From contig JAGLCJ010000003.1 of the NCBI GenBank assembly GCA_023146255.1, positions 496,001-560,000 on the forward strand: a DNA stretch of 64,000 nucleotides, given 5' to 3'. A model generated the notes under the pieces. That model saw only the letters and a list, made by a program, of their open reading frames with translations, did not search any database and was not told the DNA's origin. Shown piece by piece: positions 7,381-14,832 of the stretch. Source of the DNA: Alcanivoracaceae bacterium. GTDB lineage: Bacteria > Pseudomonadota > Gammaproteobacteria > Pseudomonadales > Alcanivoracaceae. Both the position numbers and the translations under genes were made by a program. How positions within the stretch are numbered: the first letter of the stretch is position 1; each line of letters begins with the position of its first letter.

Positions 7381-9543
7381 ATGACAGAATCAACCATTCG
7401 CTGGGAAAAAGACGCGGATAATATTGTCACCCTGATCCTGGATGACCCGCAGCAGTCCGCCAACACCATGAACGAGCGCTATACCCGCTCGATGAACGAG
7501 ACGGTGGCGCGTCTGGAAAAAGAGAAGGCTGACATCGCCGGTGTCATCATCACCTCGGCAAAGAGCACCTTCTTTGCCGGTGGTGACCTGAAGGACCTGA
7601 TCAAGGTCACCAAGGCAGACGCCGCGAAAATGGCGGAAGGAGGCCGGATCCTCAAGGGCGACCTGCGCAAGCTGGAAACCCTCGGTATTCCGGTGGTCGC
7701 CGCGCTGAACGGCACTGCGCTGGGTGGCGGTCTGGAAATCGCGCTGGCATGTCATCGCCGTATTGCCCTGGACAACCCGAAGGCCCAGTTCGGTCTGCCG
7801 GAAGTATCTCTGGGTCTGCTGCCGGGAGCAGGCGGTATCGTCCGCACCGTGCGCATGATGGGCGTGCAGAACGCGCTGATGAATGTGCTGCTGCAAGGTC
7901 AGCGCATGAAGGCTGACAAGGCCAAGCAGGTCGGCCTGATCGACGAAGTCGTCGGCACTGCCGAAGAGATGATTGCCAAGGCAAAAGAGTGGATCAAGGC
8001 GAACCCGAAGAGCCAGCAGCCGTTCGACGTCAAAGGCTACAAGATTCCGGGTGGCACCCCGAGCGTGCCGGCCTTTGCCATGAACCTGCCGGCGTTCCCG
8101 GCCAACCTGCGCAAGCAGATCAAGGGCGCCAATTACCCGGCTCCGAAAGCGATCATGTCCGCTGCGGTGGAAAGCACCCAGGTCGATGTGGATAACGCTT
8201 TCAAGATCGAAGAGCGCTACTTCATCAGCCTGGTCACCGGCCAGGTGGCGAAGAACATGACCACCGCGTTCTTCTTCAATCTGCAGGCGATTAACGCCGG
8301 TGCCAGCCGTCCGAAGGATGTGCCCAAGTACAAGGCCGAGAAAGTCGGCATCCTTGGCGCCGGCATGATGGGGGCGGGGGTTGCCTATGTGACCGCGCGC
8401 TCCGGTGCTGTGGCTGTATTGAAGGATGTGTCGGTAGAAAATGCCGAGAAGGGCAAGGATTACTCGCGCAAGCTGCTCGATAAGGAAGTATCCCGCGGCA
8501 AGATGACCGCCGAGAAGAAAGAAGAAATTCTGTCTCGCATCATCGCCACTGCCGATCCGAAGGATTTTGACGGCGTCGACTTCGTCATCGAAGCGGTATT
8601 CGAGAACACCGAGCTCAAGCACAAGGTGTTCCAGGAAATCGAAGACATCGTCAAGCCGGATGCGGTGCTGGGTTCCAACACCTCGTCGCTGCCGATCACC
8701 AATCTGGCCGAAGGTGTGAAGCGCCGTCCCGACTTTATCGGCATTCACTTTTTCAGCCCGGTGGACAAGATGCCGCTGGTGGAAATCATCTGTGGCAAGG
8801 AAACCAGCCCGGAAGCGCTGGCGAAAACCTACGATTACGTGCAGCAGATCAAGAAGACCCCGATCGTCGTCAACGACGCCCGCGGCTTCTTCACCACCCG
8901 CGTGATCGGCACCTTCGCCAACGAAGGCATCACCATGCTGGGCGAGGGCCTCAATGCCCAGTCCATCGAGCAGGCGGCGATGCAGGCTGGTTACCCGGTC
9001 GGCACCCTGAACCTGATCGACGAGATCAACATGGCAACGGCTCTGCGTATCGGCAAGGCTGCCCGTGATGATGCGCGTCGCGAGGGCAAGCCGGAGATGC
9101 CGGAGCACCCGGCCGAGAAGGTCATGAAGAAGATGGTTGAGGAGCTGGAGCGTCCGGGCAAGGCCCAGGGCAAGGGCTTCTACGACTATCCGGAAGGCGG
9201 CAAGAAGACCCTGTGGCCGGGCCTGAAAGACGCCTTTGGCGGCGACAAACAGATTCCCTTCGAAGATATGAAGGAGCGTCTGATGTTTGTTGAAGCCATT
9301 GAGGCGGTGAAGTGCTTCGAGGAAGGCGTGATCGAGTCGGTGGCTGATGCCAACATCGGTTCCATCTTCGGTATCGGCTTCCCGGCCTGGACGGGTGGTG
9401 TGATTCAGTTCATCAACCAGTACGAAGGTGGTCTGGCCGGCTTCGTCAAGCGTGCCAATGAACTGCAGGCCAAGTACGGCGATCGTTTTGCCGTACCGAA
9501 GCTGCTCGCTGACAAGGCTGCCAAGGGTGAGTTCTTCGCCTGA
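7381..9543 (+). CDS. fadB: Multifunctional fatty-acid oxidation enzyme (enoyl-CoA hydratase / 3-hydroxyacyl-CoA dehydrogenase)
   Basis: A 720-residue alpha subunit of the trifunctional beta-oxidation complex. The N-terminal crotonase domain has the oxyanion and acid regions (FFAGGDLKDL, GTALGGGLEIALACH, FGLPEVSLGLLPGAGG). The NAD-binding dehydrogenase domain begins near residue 322 (GILGAGMMGAGVAYV) and includes SNTSSLPIT and HFFSPVDKMPLVEII, followed by the C-terminal dehydrogenase repeats. The length fits FadB/FadJ. The start is the ATG after GGAGAATTTTGAA; the frame is open further upstream but inside the thiolase gene. A strong terminator follows at 9567. Confidence 0.93.
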   Translation: MTESTIRWEKDADNIVTLILDDPQQSANTMNERYTRSMNETVARLEKEKADIAGVIITSAKSTFFAGGDLKDLIKVTKADAAKMAEGGRILKGDLRKLETLGIPVVAALNGTALGGGLEIALACHRRIALDNPKAQFGLPEVSLGLLPGAGGIVRTVRMMGVQNALMNVLLQGQRMKADKAKQVGLIDEVVGTAEEMIAKAKEWIKANPKSQQPFDVKGYKIPGGTPSVPAFAMNLPAFPANLRKQIKGANYPAPKAIMSAAVESTQVDVDNAFKIEERYFISLVTGQVAKNMTTAFFFNLQAINAGASRPKDVPKYKAEKVGILGAGMMGAGVAYVTARSGAVAVLKDVSVENAEKGKDYSRKLLDKEVSRGKMTAEKKEEILSRIIATADPKDFDGVDFVIEAVFENTELKHKVFQEIEDIVKPDAVLGSNTSSLPITNLAEGVKRRPDFIGIHFFSPVDKMPLVEIICGKETSPEALAKTYDYVQQIKKTPIVVNDARGFFTTRVIGTFANEGITMLGEGLNAQSIEQAAMQAGYPVGTLNLIDEINMATALRIGKAARDDARREGKPEMPEHPAEKVMKKMVEELERPGKAQGKGFYDYPEGGKKTLWPGLKDAFGGDKQIPFEDMKERLMFVEAIEAVKCFEEGVIESVADANIGSIFGIGFPAWTGGVIQFINQYEGGLAGFVKRANELQAKYGDRFAVPKLLADKAAKGEFFA

Positions 9544-9566
9544 TTTGGTCATGCCTTGCGGCAAAC

Positions 9567-9601
9567 AAAAAGGCCGGGTGCTTATGCGCTCGGCCTTTTT
9601 G
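9567..9601 (+). terminator. Rho-independent terminator of the beta-oxidation operon
   Basis: The stem AAAAAGGCCG / CGGCCTTTTT continues inward through G-U and G-C pairs to a TTAT loop (9582-9585) and ends in a T-run. It lies 24 bases after the fadB stop, and the A-rich left arm could also work on the opposite strand. Confidence 0.9.
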
Positions 9602-9632
9602 CTTTCAGCACGGTAAGGCAGTGATCCTCACC

Positions 9633-9744
9633 GACTTCCTGTTCTTTCTGCCCTTGCCGGGACACGCACGAGTACGTCCCTGTAGCTCCTCTCCGCCATC
9701 CCTGGCTCCGAGGGTCCCGGCAAGGGCAGAAAGAACAGGAAGTC
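9633..9744 (-). repeat. Hairpin repeat element A
   Basis: A perfect 31-bp inverted repeat (9633-9663 and 9714-9744) encloses a 50-base core. Read on the minus strand the core contains GCCAGGGATGGC and CTACAGGGACGTACT, so it is the most divergent member of the family formed with elements B, C and D. The inner stem end GGGAC/GTCCC is shared by all four. The outer 25 bp of stem are unique to this copy. No credible protein is encoded. Confidence 0.85.
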
Positions 9745-9793
9745 TTGCATCTCCTTCTTGCGGCCAGTGATGTTTGGAATATTGTCGATGCCA

Positions 9794-9909
9794 GGCTGTT
9801 GTGTTGCTGCGGAGGGTGTCGGGACTGTGTGAGGCATGGATGCCGAACGCAAGCCTACAGGGACGTATTTACGGCGGGTCCCGACACCCTCCGCAGCAAC
9901 ACAACAGCC
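9794..9909 (+). repeat. Hairpin repeat element B
   Basis: A perfect 32-bp inverted repeat (9794-9825 and 9878-9909) around a 52-base core containing GAGGCATGGATGCCGAAC and CTACAGGGACGTATTTAC. The core matches elements C and D very closely, yet the outer stem (GGCTGTTGTGTTGCTGCGG) is unrelated to the other stems. It lies 49 bases from element A, in opposite orientation. Confidence 0.9.
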
Positions 9910-10002
9910 GGAGAGGATTACTGCCGCACTCGACCTCAACCAAGCCAGCATTGCCGCATCCAAGGCAACCGCGCCATACTGACCCGACAATCAGGAGGTG
10001 CC

Positions 10003-10509
10003 ATGGCCGAAGGAAGCCACTCAGCGGTGATCTATATGCTGCGTACCGCGCAGCAGCACCATGTTCAGCTCAGCATGATGGCGGATCAGAAGGCCAGTGC
10101 CCTGCTGGCAGCCTGTTTCGTTACCCTGTCGATCTCCGTGGCCTACGCCTCCAATCACCAGCCGTCTCTGCCGTTACTGGTGATCATGGCCTTTGCGGTA
10201 CTCTCGGCGTTCTTTGCCGCGTTTGCCGTCATGCCCCGCATTCATCTGCGCCGGGCCAGCGGCACTCCGCGTAACCTTCTGTTTTTCGGGGATTTTGCCG
10301 ATCTCTCGCTGGAGCAGTACCTGACCGAGACCAAACCCTTGCTGAGTTCCGATGAGGCGGTGTACAAGGCCATCCTCGAAGACATCTGGTGTCTCGGGCA
10401 GGTGCTGATGAAGCGCAAATACCGCTTTCTTGCGTTGGCCTATCGATGCTTTATTCTGGGCTTGCTGGCGGCGCCGCTGGCGTGGGCGCTGGAATATGCA
10501 GTGAGATAA
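10003..10509 (+). CDS. PycTM-like (Pycsar effector family, DUF5706) membrane protein
   Basis: A 168-residue protein preceded by a strong CAGGAGGTG site. An N-terminal amphipathic helix leads into the family signature MMADQKASALLAACFVTL, then two membrane segments (about 31-49 and 56-78), a soluble middle part (LLFFGDFADLSLEQYL) and a third hydrophobic segment near the C-terminus (about 142-164). This pattern matches the PycTM/DUF5706 domain, known as the membrane-disrupting effector of Pycsar anti-phage systems. No uridylate or cytidylate cyclase gene is adjacent, so a defence role is not established. Confidence 0.65.
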   Translation: MAEGSHSAVIYMLRTAQQHHVQLSMMADQKASALLAACFVTLSISVAYASNHQPSLPLLVIMAFAVLSAFFAAFAVMPRIHLRRASGTPRNLLFFGDFADLSLEQYLTETKPLLSSDEAVYKAILEDIWCLGQVLMKRKYRFLALAYRCFILGLLAAPLAWALEYAVR

Positions 10510-10529
10510 CAAAAACGACCGGGGGAAAG

Positions 10530-10727
10530 ATGGGAAAGCGCAAGGGCGATGACAACAAGACTTTCTTCAACAGCGACCGGTTCTTTAATGAGGGCGGCAA
10601 GTGGTTCTTTACCACCCGTGAGGGCCAGTTGATGGGGCCGTTCGACAGCCGCAAGGATGCCGAGCAGGAGCTGATGCTGTATCTGCGTAATCTGGAGGAG
10701 CGGGCCAAGTTTGGCCTGAAACCCTGA
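10530..10727 (+). CDS. DUF6316 family small protein
   Basis: A 65-residue soluble protein with the pattern NSDRFFNEGGKWFFTTREG followed by MGPFDSRKDAEQEL, which I recognise as DUF6316 from Pseudomonas-type genomes; its function is unknown. GGGGGAAAG precedes the ATG at 10530. It begins 20 bases after the PycTM-like gene, so the two are probably cotranscribed. Confidence 0.7.
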   Translation: MGKRKGDDNKTFFNSDRFFNEGGKWFFTTREGQLMGPFDSRKDAEQELMLYLRNLEERAKFGLKP

Positions 10728-10773
10728 GCTTCAGTTCACGTTGCCACCACGCCAACTCCAGCAGTCTGGCGGC

Positions 10774-11076
10774 ATGAAAGTATTCCTCTCCAGTCTTGAC
10801 GACGTCGATATTCCGCTGTTGCGGATTCGCTCGCTTGGCCTCGGCCTTTACACGGTCGAGGTCACGCTCAGTGATGGCTGGGCGGTGGTCTGCGATGATC
10901 AGGGTCAGGTGTTGCGATTTACCGGGATGGAGTGGGTGCGCAGGCGTCTTGCCCATCTCAAGGTGCGTCGTGCGGTATTGCATCATGCTTCTGCCTACCA
11001 CGAAATGATCGGTGCCGAAGAGAGCAGGCCGGAGCCGCTGGAAGTGCCGGTGAGCTGGCCAGCCGACGGACATTGA
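10774..11076 (+). CDS. DUF6482-like small protein
   Basis: A predicted soluble protein of 100 residues whose central part (LGLYTVEVTLSDGWAVVCDDQGQ followed by a short helix, then RRAVLHHASAYHEMIG) resembles DUF6482, a family of unknown function in Pseudomonas relatives. The ATG at 10774 has no good ribosome binding site. A TTG at 10741 is an alternative that would add eleven residues. It converges on the photolyase gene. Confidence 0.55.
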   Translation: MKVFLSSLDDVDIPLLRIRSLGLGLYTVEVTLSDGWAVVCDDQGQVLRFTGMEWVRRRLAHLKVRRAVLHHASAYHEMIGAEESRPEPLEVPVSWPADGH

Positions 11077-11086
11077 CCAGCCCTCA

Positions 11087-12616
11087 TTAAAGCGTTTCCG
11101 GATGTTCGAAAAGCCACTGTCCGCGGGCAAATATCCGCCGGCGCCTGTCGGCGTCCATTTTCTCCCAGCTACGATAGATCATCGCCATGCGTGGATGGCG
11201 AGCGAAGCGCGTCTGATGCCGGCTGATGAAATGCCAGTAAAGCGAATTCAGCGGGCAGCTGTCGTCATTCTCTGAGGTGGCAACATTGTAGTGACAGTGG
11301 TTGCAGTAATCGGACATGCGCTGGATGTATTTGCCGCTGGCAGCATAGGGTTTGGAACCAAGCAGGCCGCCATCGGCGTGCATCACCATGCCAAGCGTGT
11401 TTGGCAGTTCCACCCATTCGTAGGCATCCGCATACACGGCCAGATACCAGCGATGAATCTGTTCGACGTCGACGCCGAGCAACAGGGCAAGGTTGCCGGT
11501 CACCATCAGGCGCTGGATGTGATGGGCATGGGCATGTTCGCGGGTGGCGCGCACAGCCTCGGCGACGCAGCGCATACGGGTTTCAGCGCCCCAGTACAGC
11601 GCCGGTAGCGGTTGCCGGCTGCCGAGGGCATTTTCGTTGAGGTAGTCCGGCATCTTCAGCCAGTAAATGCCGCGCACATATTCGCGCCAGCCCAGTATCT
11701 GGCGGATAAATCCTTCCACCGCATTCAGTGGTGCCCTGCCATCGCGCCAGGCCTGTTCGGCGGCCTTGCAGATTTCCATCGGCAACAGCAAGCCCGCATT
11801 CAGATACACCGACAGCAACGAGTGAAACAGGTGGTCATGATGCAGGCTCATGGCGTCCTGATAGTCACCGAACCAGGGCAATGCCCGGTCGATAAAGTAT
11901 TGCAGTGCTGTCTGCGCCTGTTCGCGGTTAACTGCAAAGACAAACGGTTCCGGGTCACCGAAGTGATGGCTGAAATTCTGTTTAACCAGCTCGATCACCT
12001 CACGGGTGATCGGGTCGGCGCTGAAGTGAAGTGGTGCAGGGCAGGGCGGGGTGCCGTCATAACGGGCCCGGTTCTCGCTGTCATAGTTCCAGCGCCCGCC
12101 TTCAGGCTCACCGGTTGCCGTGATCAGCAGGCCGCTGCGCAGGCGCATCTCGCGGTAGAAATATTCCATACGCAACTGCTTGGGCCCACTGGCCCACTGA
12201 CGGAAGTCCGCGTGGCTGCACAGGAAGCGATGGTCTTCGAGTAGCCTGATCGACATGCCGAGCTGAGTCGGCCATTGGTCGCGCATCTGCTGGTCCAGGC
12301 GCCATTCGCCCGGGCGGGTAATCAGGATCTCGCTGACCTGATGCGTTTCGGCGCTGCGCTGTAGTGCATCGCACAGTGAGTCAAGCCCGGCATCATATGG
12401 GTAGTAATCAACTTGCCAGCCCTGCTCGCGCAGCTGGGCGGCGAAATGGCGCATGGCGGAAAACAGGAAGATGATTTTTTTTGGATGATGCGGAACATAA
12501 CTGGCTTCCTCGCGCACCTCTGCCATCACGACACGGTCGTGCTGGCGGTCTGCTGCCGCGAGGGAAGAAAGGTCGGCGCTGAGCTGATCGCCCAGCACCA
12601 GCACCAGCCGGCTCAT
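11087..12616 (-). CDS. phrB: Fe-S bacterial cryptochrome/photolyase (PhrB type, (6-4) photolyase family)
   Basis: A 509-residue member of the iron-sulfur bacterial cryptochrome and photolyase class. Cysteines C350, C438, C441 and C454 (ETRMRC, DYCNHCHY, DDSCPL) fall at the same numbers as the [4Fe-4S] ligands I recall for Agrobacterium PhrB, and the paired H365-H366 also matches. The family repairs (6-4) photoproducts with FAD, a lumazine antenna and the cluster. Its ATG overlaps the folE stop by four bases, so the genes are translationally coupled. Confidence 0.88.
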   Translation of the reverse strand: MSRLVLVLGDQLSADLSSLAAADRQHDRVVMAEVREEASYVPHHPKKIIFLFSAMRHFAAQLREQGWQVDYYPYDAGLDSLCDALQRSAETHQVSEILITRPGEWRLDQQMRDQWPTQLGMSIRLLEDHRFLCSHADFRQWASGPKQLRMEYFYREMRLRSGLLITATGEPEGGRWNYDSENRARYDGTPPCPAPLHFSADPITREVIELVKQNFSHHFGDPEPFVFAVNREQAQTALQYFIDRALPWFGDYQDAMSLHHDHLFHSLLSVYLNAGLLLPMEICKAAEQAWRDGRAPLNAVEGFIRQILGWREYVRGIYWLKMPDYLNENALGSRQPLPALYWGAETRMRCVAEAVRATREHAHAHHIQRLMVTGNLALLLGVDVEQIHRWYLAVYADAYEWVELPNTLGMVMHADGGLLGSKPYAASGKYIQRMSDYCNHCHYNVATSENDDSCPLNSLYWHFISRHQTRFARHPRMAMIYRSWEKMDADRRRRIFARGQWLFEHPETL

Positions 12617-13185
12617 CGATTGGTGGCGAGGGCGAGGAATTCCTTCCGTGCCGCTGCTGATTCACGCAAAGTGCCGAGCATTACCGAGGTGGTCATGGAG
12701 GAGTTCTGCTTCTCCACGCCGCGCATCATCATGCACATATGCCGTGCTTCAACAATCACGCCAACGCCGAGCGCATTGGTGACCTGCTGAATGGCGTGGG
12801 CGATCTGATGAGTCATGTTTTCCTGAATCTGCAGGCGCCGCGCATACATGTCGACGATGCGGGCGAATTTGGACAGGCCGAGTACCTTGCCGCTGGGGAT
12901 GTAGGCGATGTGGCAGACCCCGGTGAAAGGCAGCAGGTGATGTTCGCAAAGCGAATAGAGCTCAATGTTGCGTACCACCACCATCTCGTCATTGTCAGAT
13001 GCGAATACCGCTCCATTGACGATTTCTTCGAGTGTCTTTTGATAGCCGCTGGTCAGGAATGACATCGCCTTGGCGGCCCGTTTCGGTGTATCGATAAGGC
13101 CCTCACGGGTCGGGTCCTCGCCGAGCTCGACAAGCACATCGTGATAAAGGGATTTCAGGGAGGTGGTGTGATCGAGTGGCGCCAT
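12613..13185 (-). CDS. folE: GTP cyclohydrolase I
   Basis: A 190-residue enzyme that opens and rearranges GTP to dihydroneopterin triphosphate, the entry step to folate and pterins. The zinc and active-site motif SLCEHHLLPFTG, the GKVLGLSKFARIVDMYARR segment and EARHMCMMMRG are intact. The start at 13185 (MAPLDHTT) is favoured over an upstream in-frame ATG by CAGGAGAGCC just before it. It is the first gene of the pair with the photolyase. Confidence 0.93.
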   Translation of the reverse strand: MAPLDHTTSLKSLYHDVLVELGEDPTREGLIDTPKRAAKAMSFLTSGYQKTLEEIVNGAVFASDNDEMVVVRNIELYSLCEHHLLPFTGVCHIAYIPSGKVLGLSKFARIVDMYARRLQIQENMTHQIAHAIQQVTNALGVGVIVEARHMCMMMRGVEKQNSSMTTSVMLGTLRESAAARKEFLALATNR

Positions 13186-13254
13186 GTTGGCTCTCCTGTC
13201 GGGAGAGCCAATCATTGGCTGGTGCTGATCAACATCGCGTCAATTGCCGGGCTA

Positions 13255-13623
13255 TCAGCCGGAGGTCGGCAAGCCGCAATAGCGTTGCAGCAAGCTGGTA
13301 AGTTCTCTGGGGCGCAGGGGTTTGGCGACGAATTCATCGGCGCCGGCATCGAAGGCCTGCTGGCGCCAGGCATCACCGCTGTTGGCAGAAATGATGATCA
13401 GCGGCATGGCCGGGGACTGGTTGCGGATGTCACGGGCGACCTGGTAGCCGTCAAGGCCGGGCAGCTCGACATCGATGATTGCCATGCGGATGTCGCGCTG
13501 GGCGAACAGACGCAAGGCCGCCTCGCCATCGGCGGCGATGACATAGCCGAGTCCTGCCTCCTCGACGACCCGGGAAAGCAGCAGACTGACAGGCTTGTTG
13601 TCTTCCACGATCAGCACATTCAT
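13255..13623 (-). CDS. Single-domain response regulator
   Basis: A CheY-like receiver of 122 residues with the acidic pocket VEDN, phosphoacceptor D51 (MAIIDVELPG), the switch region IIISANSG and the conserved lysine in EFVAKPLRP. There is no output domain. The ATG at 13623 is best supported by AGGGA six bases upstream; in-frame ATGs at 13629 and 13671 are alternatives. No histidine kinase lies nearby, so the partner is unknown. Confidence 0.8.
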   Translation of the reverse strand: MNVLIVEDNKPVSLLLSRVVEEAGLGYVIAADGEAALRLFAQRDIRMAIIDVELPGLDGYQVARDIRNQSPAMPLIIISANSGDAWRQQAFDAGADEFVAKPLRPRELTSLLQRYCGLPTSG

Positions 13624-13727
13624 CGCCATTCCCTGATCTGGCATAGCTGGCATTTCGGCCGCGACGGACAATGGTGCCCAGTGCGCCCGAGTCTAGCGGT
13701 AAAACCGCGTCGGGTGAAACTGTCCGG

Positions 13728-14630
13728 TCAGCGGTTTTGCAGGTTGGCGAGGATCGACATCAGTGCCTGCTGGCCGCCGGCAGGGTGGTCAGCGTCGGTG
13801 AAGTCTGTAATTTCTGCCCAGTGCGAGGCGATTTGTTCGGCACTGAGTGTGCTGGCGGTGCTGAAACCATGGCCACGGGTCCGCTCCCAGCGAAGTTTGC
13901 CGACCCAGCCGGCACCGATTTCATACAGGCCGCCACTGTCCTGATGACTGTCGTGACAGAGCTTGACCACCAGCGGCGTGACGAACTCCGGCTTCAGCTG
14001 CTCCAGCACCGGCTCCGGCAGAATAGTAGCCGTGAGTCGGCTGCCGGCGATCGGCGCAATGGTATTGACGACGATGTTCTTTTTCGCGCCTTCGATTGCC
14101 AGTGTCTGCGCCAGGCCATGCAGACCGAGCTTGGCCATGGCGTAGTTGGCCTGACCGAAGTTGCCGTAGATGCCGGCGGCGGAGGCGGTAAATATCAGCC
14201 GGCCATATTCCTGCTCGCGCAGGTGGGGCCAGGCCGCGTGGCTGACCTTGAAGGCGCCTTTGACATGGACGTTGTAGACCAGATCCCAGTCTTCCTCGGT
14301 CATGTTGTGAAACGACTTGTCGCGCAGGATGCCGGCGTTGTTGATGACCACATCGACACGGCCAAAGTTGTCCAGAGCGCATTCGATGATCCGGTCCCCA
14401 TAGGTCACCGAATCGTGGTTGGCGACGGCTTCGCCGCCAGCGGCGGTGATCTCGTCGACCACGTCATCGGCGGCGGTCTTGCTGGCGCCTTCGCCGAAGG
14501 CGGAGCCGCCGAGATCATTGACCACCACCCGTGCACCGCGCCGGGCAAATTCCAGTGCATGGCTCTTGCCCAAACCGTTGCCGGCTCCGGTCACCACCAC
14601 CACGCGATCATCGAATCTGAGCTCAGCCAT
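13728..14630 (-). CDS. SDR dehydrogenase of the (3R)-hydroxyacyl-CoA dehydrogenase / HSD17B4 type
   Basis: A 300-residue short-chain dehydrogenase. It has the TGAGNGLGKSHA cofactor motif, NNAG (VVINNAGILRDKSF), the catalytic serine region FTASAAGIYGNFGQ and YAMAK. The extended N-terminal half and LRDKSFHNMTEEDWD resemble the dehydrogenase part of peroxisomal multifunctional enzyme 2 and bacterial relatives acting on 3-hydroxyacyl-CoA. The C-terminal 70 residues (LRWERTRGHGFST) fit that subgroup. AGGAA six bases upstream supports the start. It is transcribed away from the AraC regulator. Confidence 0.8.
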   Translation of the reverse strand: MAELRFDDRVVVVTGAGNGLGKSHALEFARRGARVVVNDLGGSAFGEGASKTAADDVVDEITAAGGEAVANHDSVTYGDRIIECALDNFGRVDVVINNAGILRDKSFHNMTEEDWDLVYNVHVKGAFKVSHAAWPHLREQEYGRLIFTASAAGIYGNFGQANYAMAKLGLHGLAQTLAIEGAKKNIVVNTIAPIAGSRLTATILPEPVLEQLKPEFVTPLVVKLCHDSHQDSGGLYEIGAGWVGKLRWERTRGHGFSTASTLSAEQIASHWAEITDFTDADHPAGGQQALMSILANLQNR

Positions 14631-14832
14631 TGTTGTTCCTGTTATGTAGTACCCTGAGTGCCGCCTTGAGATGTGTCATGAATGCATGGACATGACCGGC
14701 GGGTCGGGCCATTATTCGAGCCGCTCTGCGGCCTCTCAATGACGCAATGTGCCAATCTGGCTGACATTAACTATCATTGGGCACGGGCCGCCGGTGGCGC
14801 GTTCATTTTTCGGGGTGCGGGTAACGCTGACC

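Larger units (their letters stand above)
9617..9925. repeat. Outer inverted repeat enclosing hairpin elements A and B
   Basis: Left arm 9617-9632 (GGCAGTGATCCTCACC) pairs with right arm 9910-9925 (GGAGAGGATTACTGCC) at 14 of 16 positions. Each arm abuts a hairpin exactly: the left ends one base before element A begins and the right starts one base after element B ends. The whole 309-base unit could fold as a multi-branched structure with an outer stem, hairpin A, a 49-base linker and hairpin B. This is direct sequence observation; formation in vivo is inference. Confidence 0.75.

Noticed and set aside
7390..9564. A 724-codon open frame antisense to fadB
   Set aside because: Shadow of a GC-rich coding gene; no family resemblance, and fadB on the other strand is unmistakable. 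The same holds for the long antisense frames at 2347-3960, 6111-7469 and 27139-28416.
9745..10274. Open frames running through hairpin elements A and B
   Set aside because: They read through inverted repeats and translate the shared core in several frames; no ribosome binding site or protein homology. The true gene in this stretch begins at 10003.
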